DNA of 64,000 nucleotides from Klebsiella africana (GTDB lineage: Bacteria; Pseudomonadota; Gammaproteobacteria; Enterobacterales; Enterobacteriaceae): positions 1,736,001-1,800,000 of the forward strand of contig NZ_CP084874.1 of the NCBI RefSeq assembly GCF_020526085.1, in the 5' to 3' direction. Below, piece after piece: positions 34,858-43,775 of the stretch. Within the stretch, counting starts at the first letter, position 1. Each line of letters starts with the position of its first letter. Both the position numbers and the translations under genes were made by a program. Under the pieces are notes generated by a model. That model was not told the DNA's origin. It worked only from the letters and a program-made list of their open reading frames with translations, and made no database searches.

Positions 34858-35772
34858 CTATGTTTCTGCCGGGTGACTATCGTTGCCCGATGCCATCTGG
34901 CTGACCAGCCACTCCCGCAGAGCGATAATATCCGCCCGCTGCGCTGCCGCTTCGGTAGTGATCAGGTAGTAGCGGGCGCCCGGTAATGCGTTGCTGAACG
35001 GCGCGGACAATACGCCGCGCTGCAACAGATCCCGCGCCAGCAGTTCGCTGGCGATCACGGCCCCCTGACCAGCCACTGCCGCCTGCAGGGCGTGGGTCTC
35101 ATCGCTAAAGGTTAACCCCGCATCAATATTCAGCGACGGCGGCCCATAGCGACGGCGCCAGCTCTCCCAGGTTGGCGAATCGGCCGGCACATGCCGGTTG
35201 GCGACGTGAAACAGCGTCACCCGCTGCAGATCTTCAGGCTGGACGAGGCCCAGCGACGGGCTGGCAACCACGATAAAATGATCCTCATACAACAGCGTAC
35301 AGCAAAGGTCCGGCTCCGGCGTTTCACGATAGCGAATCGCGGCGTCCACCGTGCCCAGATGCAGATCCACCCGTTCAACGCTGGTGTGTAGCCGCAGGTC
35401 GATCGCCGGAAAGCGGGCGGTAAAATCTGCCAGCCGTGGCACCAGCCAGTGGGTGAGGAAATTGGATGTGGTGGTGACGGTTAAGGATGGCGGCTGACGG
35501 GCATGCGCGATCTGAACGACCGCCTGTTCCAGGGCGCTAAAAGCACGCTGCGTGGCGGCGTAGAGGATCTCGCCATCGGCGGTCAGACTGACTCCCTGGG
35601 CACTGCGTTCGCAGACCCGGCACTCCAGCACCGACTCCAGCAGTTTAATCTGATGGCTGACTGCCGTCGCGCTGACGCCGAGTGCATCGGCGGCCTGTTT
35701 AAAACTGCGGTGGCGGGCGACGGCATGAAAGGCGCGCAGCGCCCCCAGCGGCGGCAGACGGGGTGATCTCAT
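34858..35772 (-). CDS. LysR-family regulator, GcvA-like
   Basis: A 304-residue LysR regulator of the GcvA/AmpR type: PPLGALRAFHAVARHRSFKQ opens the HTH, with GVSATAVSHQIKLLE as recognition helix region. The effector domain contains the GcvA-like LTHWLVPRLADF. Divergent from the 191-aa membrane protein gene by 131 bases, its likely target. Confidence 0.85.
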   Translation of the reverse strand: MRSPRLPPLGALRAFHAVARHRSFKQAADALGVSATAVSHQIKLLESVLECRVCERSAQGVSLTADGEILYAATQRAFSALEQAVVQIAHARQPPSLTVTTTSNFLTHWLVPRLADFTARFPAIDLRLHTSVERVDLHLGTVDAAIRYRETPEPDLCCTLLYEDHFIVVASPSLGLVQPEDLQRVTLFHVANRHVPADSPTWESWRRRYGPPSLNIDAGLTFSDETHALQAAVAGQGAVIASELLARDLLQRGVLSAPFSNALPGARYYLITTEAAAQRADIIALREWLVSQMASGNDSHPAET

Positions 35773-35903
35773 GGCTGAGTTTTTCTCATCTATGGCTGAA
35801 AACTATGCGTTTGTGTATCCCTGTATAGTGACGATAGGCTACGGGCATGTAAAGACAATGACATGAATTAAATTCATGTATCTTCGCCTGACAGGAGTCA
35901 ACT

Positions 35904-36479
35904 ATGCACATTGTAAGCCGCTACACCGCCGCGGAAGCCGCGGCAACGATCGACCCCCGCGGTCGCGCTATCGCTCTTAGCGTGGTCATCGCCGCCGGGG
36001 CCTTGCTGTTAATCATGACCCCGGTTATCGGGACGACCGGCACGCTGAGTCTGCTGACGGCGCTGATTGCGGCCTTTGGCGTCGGGTGGGGATTCACACG
36101 CGGACAATCCTGGCTTTATCGCTCGCCCCTGGCGACGACGCGCTGGGCCTTTCTGTTGTCAGCGGCCGGCTGGCTGCTGGTGCTGGTGGCCTGGTATGGC
36201 GGGCAGGACTGGCCGGCACTGCTGCCGGGCGTGGCGTTCGGTGGAGCGGGAGCGGCTGTCGCCTGGCGCATTGCGGCGGGTAGGACGACGCTGCCGGGGG
36301 TGCGAATCAGCGGCGCCACGGTGCTGAGCGTAGCTATCGCCATCGCGGCGACGCTGCTGACCTGGCATACTGCGGGCGGAGGACGCCATGGTGTGTGCTT
36401 TGCCTTCGCCGTGCTGCTCGACTGGGCACTGCTTGGCGCGTTGATGGTGCGGATCCGCCAGCAGGAGAGTGCGGCCTGA
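35904..36479 (+). CDS. Unrecognised small membrane protein
   Basis: A 191-residue protein with about five or six hydrophobic segments (for example AIALSVVIAAGALLLIMTPV and WAFLLSAAGWLLVLVAWYG) and little hydrophilic sequence. I do not recognise the family. GACAGGAG precedes the ATG at good spacing. It lies divergent from a LysR gene and upstream of a hydrolase gene, about 190 bases away. Confidence 0.7.
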   Translation: MHIVSRYTAAEAAATIDPRGRAIALSVVIAAGALLLIMTPVIGTTGTLSLLTALIAAFGVGWGFTRGQSWLYRSPLATTRWAFLLSAAGWLLVLVAWYGGQDWPALLPGVAFGGAGAAVAWRIAAGRTTLPGVRISGATVLSVAIAIAATLLTWHTAGGGRHGVCFAFAVLLDWALLGALMVRIRQQESAA

Positions 36480-36671
36480 TACCAGGCGCTGTCTGGTCCA
36501 GGATCGGCGAATCAAGCGAGACGGGATAAGTTGTCCGGCGAGGCGTTAAATATCTTCTACACTGTTACAGACATCACATTCCTGTGCGGTCGGCACTCCT
36601 GCCGGCCGCCGTCGGCGTTCAGCCCAGGCGCGGGCCTGCAGGCTGGTTATCCTGAAAGAGGAGTCTGTAAC

Positions 36672-37508
36672 ATGGCATTTGTCACCACCCAAGACGGCGT
36701 CAATATTTACTTTAAAGACTGGGGCTCAAAGGAGGCTCAGCCGATTGTTTTCCATCACGGTTGGCCCTTGAGCGCCGACGACTGGGATAACCAGATGTTG
36801 TTTTTCCTTGCCGAAGGGTTCCGGGTCATCGCTATCGACCGTCGGGGTCATGGCCGCTCCGATCAGGTTAGCGAGGGGCACGATATGGACCATTACGCGG
36901 CGGACGTCTCGGCAGTGGTGGAGCATCTGGATCTGCACAATGCGGTCCACGTCGGGCACTCAACCGGCGGCGGCCAGGTTGCCCGCTACGTCGCTCGCTA
37001 TGGCCAGCCGCAGGGGCGGGTGGCGAAGGCGGTGTTAATCAGCGCCGTCCCGCCGCTGATGGTGAAAACCGAGCAGAATCCGGGCGGTACGCCGATCGAG
37101 GTGTTTGATGGTTTCCGCAAAGCGCTGGCCGCTAACCGCGCCCAGTTCTATCTCGACGTCGCCTCTGGCCCGTTCTATGGCTTCAACCGTGACGGCGCTG
37201 AGGTATCCCAGGGGACGATCCAGAACTGGTGGCGACAGGGGATGATCGGCAGCGCCAAGGCTCATTATGAAGGCATTAAGGCATTTTCAGAGACCGACCA
37301 GACGGAAGACCTCAAGTCGATCACCTTGCCGGTGCTGGTGATGCAGGGGGATGACGACCAGGTGGTTCCCTATAAAAATGCGGCCATTCTGCAGGACAAA
37401 CTTCTGCCGAACAGCCAGCTGAAAATTTATCCTGGCTTCCCGCATGGGATGCACACCTCCCACGCCGATACCATCAACGCCGATCTGCTGGCGTTTATCC
37501 GCGCCTGA
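36672..37508 (+). CDS. Alpha/beta hydrolase, non-haem chloroperoxidase-like
   Basis: A 278-residue alpha/beta hydrolase of the cofactor-free haloperoxidase/arylesterase group. The nucleophile elbow is VGHSTGGGQ (Ser near residue 98), the acid lies in [10 protein letters not shown] and the His in FPHGMHTSH; the oxyanion segment [11 protein letters not shown] is present. ATG 36672 is chosen because GAAAGAGG lies just upstream; the ORF extends further 5' only through non-protein-like sequence. Physiological substrate unknown. Confidence 0.85.
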   Translation: MAFVTTQDGVNIYFKDWGSKEAQPIVFHHGWPLSADDWDNQMLFFLAEGFRVIAIDRRGHGRSDQVSEGHDMDHYAADVSAVVEHLDLHNAVHVGHSTGGGQVARYVARYGQPQGRVAKAVLISAVPPLMVKTEQNPGGTPIEVFDGFRKALAANRAQFYLDVASGPFYGFNRDGAEVSQGTIQNWWRQGMIGSAKAHYEGIKAFSETDQTEDLKSITLPVLVMQGDDDQVVPYKNAAILQDKLLPNSQLKIYPGFPHGMHTSHADTINADLLAFIRA

Positions 37509-37717
37509 TCTTCCTTCTTTGCCGGGCAGAGTGCCGTTAATGGTATTCCGCCCGCGCCCTGGCCGCCTGAGGCGCCGGGGCGCGCCGGTTGACGAGTGGG
37601 AGAAATCTGCTTAACTCATGGGATACCTGACGAATATTTTCCCCTGGCAGGATAAAACGCCGGTTTCCCGCAGGGGAGAGCGGCTGAATTCTGCGTAAGC
37701 GAGACAAGAGAGAGACA

Positions 37718-38689
37718 ATGAAATTAGCCGGACTTCATCCCGACGAGCAGCGTCGCCTGCAATCGCTTCGCTCTTCCGGGCTGTTGAATAGCGGAAAAGA
37801 AGAACGCTTCGATCGCCTGACCAGGCTTGCCCGTTCGCTATACAACCTGCCGGTGGCATCCATTAGTCTGGTGGGGGAAGATCTGCTGCATATTAAATCT
37901 TGTGCCGGTCTGGATGTGGACACAGTGCCAAGAGATATATCCTTTTGCGCCCATACGATTCTGCAAACCGACCCGCTTATTGTCAACGATATGCAGCAGG
38001 ACGTGCGCTTTCACGATAACCCGCTGGTGATTGAGGCACCGTTTATCCGCTTTTATGCTGGCTACCCGGTGCAACTGCCGGATGGCGCGACCGTGGGGTC
38101 CTTCTGTCTGATGGACCATCAGCCGCGTTCGTTTTCCGCCCATGAAATCCAGATCTTAAGCGATTTGGCGGCCATCGTGGAGGATGAGTTCAAGGTACTC
38201 GATGCCGCAACTGCGGATGAACTCACGGGGTTGTTTAATCGTCGGGGATTCCTCACCCTGGCGGAGTACGCTCTGCTGACGGCCCAGCGCCGCCATGAGC
38301 CGGTGAGCCTGGCGTTTGTCGACCTCGATCGTTTCAAGCATATCAATGATACATGGGGGCATGAGGAGGGCGACCGCGCGCTGAACGCCATCGCCGATTT
38401 GATGAAAGCGGCCTTCCGTGAGTCCGATATCCTTGCCAGGCAGGGTGGTGACGAGTTTATCATTCTGTTCGCCAATACCAGCCGCCACGATGCGGCGGCG
38501 GCAATGGAGACGCTCAGTCTCAATGTGGCGCGTTTCAACCAACAAGCGGCCAACCCCTGGCAACTGGCTTTCTCCTGGGGCTGCGTCGAGTACGATCCCG
38601 CCATTCACCCCGATCTTAATGCGCTGGTGGCCGCCGCCGACCGCCTGATGTACCAGGCGAAGCAGAAGCAGGGACGCGAGCGTCGCTAA
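37718..38689 (+). CDS. GAF-GGDEF diguanylate cyclase
   Basis: A 323-residue soluble protein: a GAF domain at about residues 25-155 (LPVASISLVGEDLLH, DISFCAHTI, FYAGYPVQLPDG) and a GGDEF domain at about 165-320 with RQGGDEFIIL near residue 240 and DELTGLFNRRGF at its start. The intact GGDEF motif predicts c-di-GMP synthesis. No membrane segment, so it senses a cytoplasmic signal. Its stop overlaps the convergent kinase-like gene by 4 bases. Confidence 0.9.
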   Translation: MKLAGLHPDEQRRLQSLRSSGLLNSGKEERFDRLTRLARSLYNLPVASISLVGEDLLHIKSCAGLDVDTVPRDISFCAHTILQTDPLIVNDMQQDVRFHDNPLVIEAPFIRFYAGYPVQLPDGATVGSFCLMDHQPRSFSAHEIQILSDLAAIVEDEFKVLDAATADELTGLFNRRGFLTLAEYALLTAQRRHEPVSLAFVDLDRFKHINDTWGHEEGDRALNAIADLMKAAFRESDILARQGGDEFIILFANTSRHDAAAAMETLSLNVARFNQQAANPWQLAFSWGCVEYDPAIHPDLNALVAAADRLMYQAKQKQGRERR

Positions 38690-39789
38690 TCCCTCCCGGC
38701 GGGGGCGTTAAGCAGGTACTGCTGCACCTGCTGCCGCTTCTGCGCATAGCTGCTGAGCAGCGCCTGCTGCGATTTCCCGTCGTTATCGTAAAACAGGCCG
38801 CCTTCGTCGGCGATAAAGCGATAACGCTGTTCCAGCTGGTTTATCACCCAGTCAATGCGTTGCAGGGTGAGTAGGGTACAGGACTGACCATGCAGGTCGT
38901 CTTCAATATCCAGCACATGTGAGCGAAAGGCCTCTACGGCAAACAGCCGGCTCAGCGCGGCAGGGTCCGTCAGCGCCGACTCCCAGCGCGCCGTCAACTG
39001 CTGAAAGTGAGCCAGCACCTGTGGGTCAGCGCGCCGGGCGCGGAGCCAGACGACCTTCCGACGGTAGCTTTCAACCGCCAGCCGCTTCAGATCGCGATAG
39101 TGCGCCAGCTGCTGCTCCGCGTCGGGGACCTGGGTCATCAGCCAGCTAAAAAAGAAGCGAGTCTCAAAACGTTCGACAAAGTGGAACAGCGGATCGGCCA
39201 GACCATTGCTGTTGAATTCTCTCAGCGGGTCGAAGGGATACATATAGCCAAAATCGAACAGCCACAGCTGCTCCTGCCGGTCCACCAGTAGATTCCCGCT
39301 ACAGAGATCCCACTCCATCAGCCCCTGTTCTTCGCAGGCTTCCAGAGTAGTAAATAGCTGGGCGATCAGTGGCGGGGTCAACTGGTGTATCGGCTCGCCA
39401 TCGATCCAGGGGGAGATCAGGATGCCGAGGCGATAATCGGCATACAGCGTAGGGACGATGTGGGTGAAGCGCGGGGCGGTGACCGGGTTATCCTTCAGCC
39501 GCTGCAACGCCTGCCTGCGCTGCACTTCATTTAAAAACGACAGCTGGCCGTTGAGGTTGGCAACGCCGGCGACGGCGCGACGTTTCTTTAAATTGTACTC
39601 CTTGCCGGCGATGCGCAGACGATAAACCTCGCCGGTCAGGCCTGAGCCGTATACCTGCACCACATAGGGGGAATCGGGGCCCAGTGCGGCGAGGGTCTCC
39701 GGCGGCAGCGGGCAGTGACTGACGTTGCCGACGATAAGAGGTTCTCCGCTGCGATCGAACGCCTGCTGTTGCTGTTGTCTGAGGTTCAT
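38686..39789 (-). CDS. Protein-kinase-like protein
   Basis: A 367-residue protein not recognised by name. The first half carries kinase-fold landmarks in the right order: glycine loop GSGLTGEVY (residues 48-56), Lys pair in YNLKKRR (68-69), catalytic-loop-like WDLCSGNLLVD (Asp 161, Asn 166) and DFG at 179-181. The second half, about 180 residues, is helical and lacks these motifs. ATG 39789 follows GGAGG. A perfect 12-bp hairpin lies 22-48 bases upstream. It could phosphorylate a protein or a small molecule; neighbours give no clue. Confidence 0.7.
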   Translation of the reverse strand: MNLRQQQQQAFDRSGEPLIVGNVSHCPLPPETLAALGPDSPYVVQVYGSGLTGEVYRLRIAGKEYNLKKRRAVAGVANLNGQLSFLNEVQRRQALQRLKDNPVTAPRFTHIVPTLYADYRLGILISPWIDGEPIHQLTPPLIAQLFTTLEACEEQGLMEWDLCSGNLLVDRQEQLWLFDFGYMYPFDPLREFNSNGLADPLFHFVERFETRFFFSWLMTQVPDAEQQLAHYRDLKRLAVESYRRKVVWLRARRADPQVLAHFQQLTARWESALTDPAALSRLFAVEAFRSHVLDIEDDLHGQSCTLLTLQRIDWVINQLEQRYRFIADEGGLFYDNDGKSQQALLSSYAQKRQQVQQYLLNAPAGRD

Positions 39790-39810
39790 GATGCCTCCGG
39801 GTATAACGTT

Positions 39811-39837
39811 AGATAGCGTGGATAATCCACGCTATCT
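39811..39837 (-). promoter_or_regulatory. Perfect hairpin upstream of kinase-like gene
   Basis: Arms AGATAGCGTGGA and TCCACGCTATCT, fully complementary, with a 3-base loop. No T-run follows on the gene strand, so it looks more like an operator or a leader structure than a terminator. Confidence 0.55.
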
Positions 39838-39942
39838 CACCCGCAAACGGTAGTGAATTCATCCTACTGGCGGGGGCTTTTTCAGGCTGAGCTGGGCTGT
39901 GTTAACGGAGGAGACTCGGGGCGTAAGGCGGCGGCAGGGAAG

Positions 39943-40017
39943 GGCAAGCGTCTGGAACGCATACCTGACGCCGTTGTCAATGAGGTGCTTGCCAGGCTGG
40001 ATGCGATGCTGAGCTAA
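39943..40017 (+). pseudogene. MazF-type toxin 3' remnant
   Basis: In-frame GKRLERIPDAVVNEVLARLD followed by AMLS and a TAA stop: identical to the C-terminal 24 residues of the intact toxin at 44368-44700. The 5' part is missing. Confidence 0.85.
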
Positions 40018-40083
40018 CGTCAGCGACGCAAAAAAGCAAAAAGCCTGCTCGAAAGCAGGCTTCTTAAATGTGGCTCCTCTGAC
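39943..40083 (+). repeat. Left direct repeat of tRNA-Asn element (attL-like)
   Basis: 141 bases repeated in the same orientation at 44626-44766, exactly 4683 bases away, with three mismatches noted. It contains a toxin gene 3' end, a terminator palindrome (40038-40065) and the last 13 bases of tRNA-Asn (40071-40083, TGGCTCCTCTGAC). Similarity ends at that point, as expected of an integration junction. Confidence 0.85.
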
Positions 40084-40367
40084 CGGGATCGCCTTTGCCA
40101 TTAACTGGCTGATTGGTAAGCTAAACCTAAAATTGGGCTTGTCAAGACCACCAGAATGACCACCTTTTTGTGCATGGGTCATTCTGGTCAAAGAGCCTTG
40201 ATATGACATCATGATTGATACGCTTGTGTACTTACTATTGAGCATGTTTTTCTAAGATAACCAGTACGAGAGGTCCATGTGCCGTTGTATTCACTACCTG
40301 TCGTTTAGTACCTTTACTTTAACATCCATAGTGTTAGCATGGCTTTGTTTGTCTTAGGAGAATGGTT
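40084..40367 (+). other. Left internal flank of tRNA-Asn element
   Basis: 284 bases without a supported gene; base composition falls sharply to AT-rich toward the right. It holds the probable promoter of the 582-aa gene (TTTACTTTAACATCC ... near 40310). No integrase remnant was recognised. Confidence 0.4.
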
Positions 40368-42116
40368 ATGGTCAACAGGAAGTCAAAAAAGAATCGGAAT
40401 AAGCAACAACGACAGAAGAAAAATGAAAATCCCCAACGAAGAGGGAATAGTGAATATTTATTCAACAATACTATACTTCCAACTAATATTCCATTGATTG
40501 ACTTTTGTTCACTTGTTATTGATCAGGTTAAATTAAACCCAGCACTAGAAAATAGTCCAGATTATCATTTTTCTAATATGATTGTTCATTGGGAAAATAA
40601 AGATTATGAGTCACACAGGGCATCTGCATTTTTATTACTGATGACTATTTATGATGAAGTCCCCTCATATATAACAAGACTGATGACTGAAGAAAATGAA
40701 TTTATTTTATCAGAGAGGCTTTCATTTGTTCATTTAGATAACATAAGTGAAGGATTAAAGTTAGCACATGTTTATTATAAACTAATTGATTGCTTTATAC
40801 GTACGGGGGCTAAAGGACGTAACTCAACGTATTTTAAGACCTTTATGAAAGTGATTGCAAATAAAAAAGAGAACTCCAACTATCCTTTACATCATTATGA
40901 CGATATTTTATTACGGTTTTATGAGTACTATCATCGAGTATTGATTAAAAATGATAATGAGTTGAATAACCTCACACTTTTTATTTATCAACATCTTGAG
41001 GGCGAAGGGAGTCAGTCATTATATTTCTTTTTGTCTTATTTCTGTCTTAATAAAAATGATCAACAAGCAATAGACTATGCTTTAATGTGTTTGAACTCAA
41101 GAAATTATGCAGATGGAACATCGTATAATTTCTCATTATGTAAGAATACAATAAGAGCAACTATTCGCTGTAACCTTTGGCATGAATATGATAAATGGAT
41201 GGACATTTTAGAATCAGCAGTTGGTGGTGATAATCCAGAGTTGTTACAGTTACGAGAACAAGGTGAATGTGCAATAAATAAAGCATTAGCTAGACATGAA
41301 CATCCAATAAATCCTACCAACGTAACTCCAATTACCCTGGATTCTGTGAAGACAGAAGAATTGTTAATATTGTTATCAATAATTGATGGATGTGGTGGGG
41401 ATTGGGGAATTGTTGCTAAAGAAGAACTTTTACGCTATACATTTCCATCAAAGGAAATTGCAAACAAGCAACTAATAAATCTGCTCACTCAGCACATTCT
41501 CAAAATTTCAGTTTCTGATTTTTCTTCATTGAAAGATGATGATTTATATAACTTTGACTCATTCATCAACCTCTGCCGTTTCCATTTAAATATAATTGGA
41601 ATAAGTGATACGAAAACTATATCGTTAAAAGTTTTACAAGAAGAGGTTTTAAAGAGGGGGGATATAAAAGATAGTATTATCAATCTTTGGCGTAAAATTA
41701 ATCTAGGGTATTTTTACAATACGTTAGAATATTATCTTTCCAAGATATCTGAGCGATGGGCTCAGGAATTTTTTCTTAACGAAAATACTAGGCAGCGACT
41801 AGAGAATATTATAACCAGTGCTAGGCGATTGTCTTTTTCAGCATATAAATCGGTTAATTCGACAGTAGGGTTTCATGAATTACAAAGTACGGGAACAAAA
41901 CACACACAAAATATGCTTTTGCATGAGATAAATAAATATATCAGTTTTATTGAGCAAAGTGATGTTGATTATTCAAAGCCACGTTATGATAAAATGCCTA
42001 TACTTTCAGTAGAAAGGCAGTTATATGATTTGTTTAATCTTGAGCCAGCAATTTTGTATAATGAAGTTCCATCTATAGGTATTGTTGAAAACTGTATGCT
42101 GCTTGATGAGTTTTGA
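40368..42116 (+). CDS. Unrecognised 582-aa protein in AT-rich island
   Basis: I do not recognise this protein. The N-terminus is very basic (KSKKNRNKQQRQKKNENPQ), a possible nucleic-acid-binding tail; the rest is rich in Leu, Ile, Asn and Tyr and appears mostly helical, with no signal peptide or membrane segment. ATG 40368 is chosen over ATG 40362 because AGGAG (40356-40360) is 7 bases away from the former but only 1 from the latter. Its AT content is far above the GC-rich chromosome on either side, showing transfer. It lies in a tRNA-Asn element beside a broken P-loop NTPase gene; such cargo often concerns phage defence, but that is inference. Confidence 0.8.
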   Translation: MVNRKSKKNRNKQQRQKKNENPQRRGNSEYLFNNTILPTNIPLIDFCSLVIDQVKLNPALENSPDYHFSNMIVHWENKDYESHRASAFLLLMTIYDEVPSYITRLMTEENEFILSERLSFVHLDNISEGLKLAHVYYKLIDCFIRTGAKGRNSTYFKTFMKVIANKKENSNYPLHHYDDILLRFYEYYHRVLIKNDNELNNLTLFIYQHLEGEGSQSLYFFLSYFCLNKNDQQAIDYALMCLNSRNYADGTSYNFSLCKNTIRATIRCNLWHEYDKWMDILESAVGGDNPELLQLREQGECAINKALARHEHPINPTNVTPITLDSVKTEELLILLSIIDGCGGDWGIVAKEELLRYTFPSKEIANKQLINLLTQHILKISVSDFSSLKDDDLYNFDSFINLCRFHLNIIGISDTKTISLKVLQEEVLKRGDIKDSIINLWRKINLGYFYNTLEYYLSKISERWAQEFFLNENTRQRLENIITSARRLSFSAYKSVNSTVGFHELQSTGTKHTQNMLLHEINKYISFIEQSDVDYSKPRYDKMPILSVERQLYDLFNLEPAILYNEVPSIGIVENCMLLDEF

Positions 42117-42194
42117 TAGTTGTCTAAGGATGGTCTCAATAATCTCCATTTCAGTAGTATTAGATTTAGATGAAAATATTTTGGGGAGTATTAC

Positions 42195-42752
42195 ATGTTA
42201 AACAGGCAAGTCAGGCAGATTCACCCCCAAGAGGCTAAAGATAGCCAAACTAAGACATTTGGCGATTATTCGGAGTCCCCTAACATTGTTCTGCTTGGCG
42301 ATCCTGGTGCTGGAAAAAACCATCTTTTCAAACAGTTTTCGGCATTTCATAGGGCAAACTATCTGACGGTACGGCACTTTCTAAGTGGTGTTCCGATAGA
42401 TAACTAAAAAGCTCTATTTATTGATGCATTAGATGAAAAAAGGAGCAGTCATAACAGTAGCGATGTTATAGATGGCATAGTCCGAAGGCTTTTTTCCCAA
42501 ACCCCGCAAAAAGTCAGAATCTCCTGTCGCTCTCAGGATATTTACGAATCTTATCAACGAATCGAAGATGTTCTTTTCATAAAAGAAAGTGATTTTATTC
42601 GCCATTTCGAACATTTACTTCAGATAACGCGTTCAGCAATTTTTTCGTTTACTTTTATGGTGAGGCATGAGGGGATGAAAGAGAAGAAAGAGGATATCCA
42701 CTATTTGACCAGAGAATTACATGCGAAAAAATATCCAGAAGATTGGGAGTAA
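42195..42752 (+). pseudogene. P-loop NTPase gene with internal stop codon
   Basis: The first 70 codons include a Walker A-like GDPGAGKNH (Asn where Ser/Thr is expected), then TAA at 42405. The same frame stays open for a further 114 codons and reads KALFIDALDEKRSS, a Walker B-like strand, then VRISCRSQD, as in AAA/STAND ATPases. A single CAA-to-TAA change would explain the break. The tail from about 42620 looks unrelated, and full-length relatives are normally much longer, so a deletion probably occurred as well. Confidence 0.75.
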
Positions 42753-42894
42753 AGTTACTATATGTGCCGCCTTGGTCAACAGTAACTATTGTGCATATTT
42801 ATAACAATTTGCGATCTGTATTCCACCACTTCCTATTGCTGTTTTTGACCGAAAGCGGAATCTTTTACCCGCACCTGCAAAATCAGGCGCCGGG

Positions 42895-42921
42895 ATTGGA
42901 ACCCTGAGAAATGTTACAGGC
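42895..42921 (+). promoter_or_regulatory. Upstream antisense-RNA target (seqA-like)
   Basis: Contains TTGGAA (42896-42901 area) and GTTACAGGC (42913-42921), complementary to TTCCAA and GCCTGTAAC in the RNA region at 43014-43037. Matches the first target of P4-type immunity. Confidence 0.7.
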
Positions 42922-43021
42922 GACATACGACGCGCCCCGCGTCTTTTTTATGTCGTGCGCTCGGCTATACCTCAATGGTCGGCTGGGCGGGGGCACCGCA
43001 AGGTGCGCCGGTTGCCTGTAA
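42911..43021 (+). CDS. Small ORF in P4-like immunity region
   Basis: A 36-codon ORF, MLQATYDAPRVFFMSC followed by ARLYLNGRLGGGTARCAGCL. Similar short frames are annotated in P4-like prophages as Ash/Icd-like proteins, but the antisense RNA occupies the same bases, so coding may be incidental. Confidence 0.35.
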   Translation: MLQATYDAPRVFFMSCARLYLNGRLGGGTARCAGCL

Positions 43022-43045
43022 CGCCGGTAGTTCCAACCCCGTTCA
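42965..43045 (+). ncRNA. P4-like CI (C4-type) antisense immunity RNA
   Basis: The segment has a strong hairpin (GGCACC-GCAA-GGTGC, about 42992-43006) followed by the exposed sequence GCCTGTAACGCCGGTAGTTC and CAAC. The latter is complementary to sites upstream (42895-42921) and downstream (43061-43100). In phage P4 a short RNA of this design, processed from the leader, terminates early transcription and gives immunity. Ends are approximate. Confidence 0.75.
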
Positions 43046-43060
43046 GTCCACCACCATGAG

Positions 43061-43103
43061 ATTGGAACCTCTGGTGGTGGGTTTTAAACCCGTTACAGGA
43101 GGC
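43061..43103 (+). promoter_or_regulatory. Downstream antisense-RNA target (seqC-like)
   Basis: ATTGGAAC (43061-43068) and GTTACAGGA (43092-43100) repeat the upstream target and end just before the next gene's start at 43111, as P4 seqC precedes the early genes. Confidence 0.7.
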
Positions 43104-43110
43104 TGCCTCT

Positions 43111-43572
43111 ATGGCTACTATCCCAATCCAGACATATCCGTTACTTGCTGTTCCCTTTAATGCTGCCACAGATTTCACCGTACTCGCTGGTCATTGCGAA
43201 ACTTTTGCCGAAACCCTGATTGAAAGCAACGATCCCACGCTGAAAATGGCGCTCTGCGGCAGACTAAACGCCTGTCTGACGCTGCTCCAGCCCACGCTGT
43301 TAGAGCCCGTCCCGCCCCATCTTATTGGAAGCCTGACCGTTGACACCCGCCCTGCAAATTCCCCCCGTTTCGAGCCTGAACGCACAGAGCTTTGCCGCTA
43401 CTGTCTCTCCCTGACGCAGATGCTGGCAGGGCAAAGCTTTTACTCTGAAATGGAAAAATACCTTAGCTGCCTGCTGTATGAACTGATCAAGTATTTTGCT
43501 GCGGAAATGATAGCCCCGCGCTGGCTGCGTAACGCCGATGGCGTTAAATTTATTGACGAGGTGACGGCATGA
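43111..43572 (+). CDS. P4-satellite-type early protein, function unknown
   Basis: A 153-residue protein directly behind the immunity region; CAGGAGGC gives a strong ribosome site. No catalytic motif or membrane helix is seen; the middle is rich in Leu and Cys (LCGRLNACLTLLQ, LSCLLYELIKYF) and predicted helical. Its place corresponds to the first genes of the P4 early operon. The stop overlaps the next start (ATGA). Confidence 0.65.
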   Translation: MATIPIQTYPLLAVPFNAATDFTVLAGHCETFAETLIESNDPTLKMALCGRLNACLTLLQPTLLEPVPPHLIGSLTVDTRPANSPRFEPERTELCRYCLSLTQMLAGQSFYSEMEKYLSCLLYELIKYFAAEMIAPRWLRNADGVKFIDEVTA

Positions 43573-43775
43573 TGCAACAGGACTGGCAATCCGCCGACAT
43601 TATTGCGGCGCTGAAAAAGCGGGGAACGTTGCTGACGGCGGTTTCCCGTAACGCCGGGCTGGCGTCCTCCACGCTGACCAACGCCCTTAACCGCCGCTGG
43701 CCCAAAGGCGAAAGATTGATAGCGGAAGCGTTAGGCATCGCACCTGAGCAAATCTGGCCTTCGCGCTATCGCTGA
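43569..43775 (+). CDS. Ner/Nlp-family DNA-binding protein
   Basis: A 68-residue helix-turn-helix protein resembling Mu Ner and SfsB/Nlp: DIIAALKKRGTLLTAVSR, then the recognition helix ASSTLTNALNRRWPKGERLI and IAEALGIAPEQIWPSR. Such proteins are small phage repressors. Overlaps the upstream gene by 4 bases. Start could be either of two adjacent ATGs. Confidence 0.85.
   Translation: MMQQDWQSADIIAALKKRGTLLTAVSRNAGLASSTLTNALNRRWPKGERLIAEALGIAPEQIWPSRYR

Noticed and set aside
42975..43160. 61-codon ORF across the P4-like immunity region
   Set aside because: It overlaps the antisense RNA, its second target and the start of the next gene; coding cannot be separated from RNA function.
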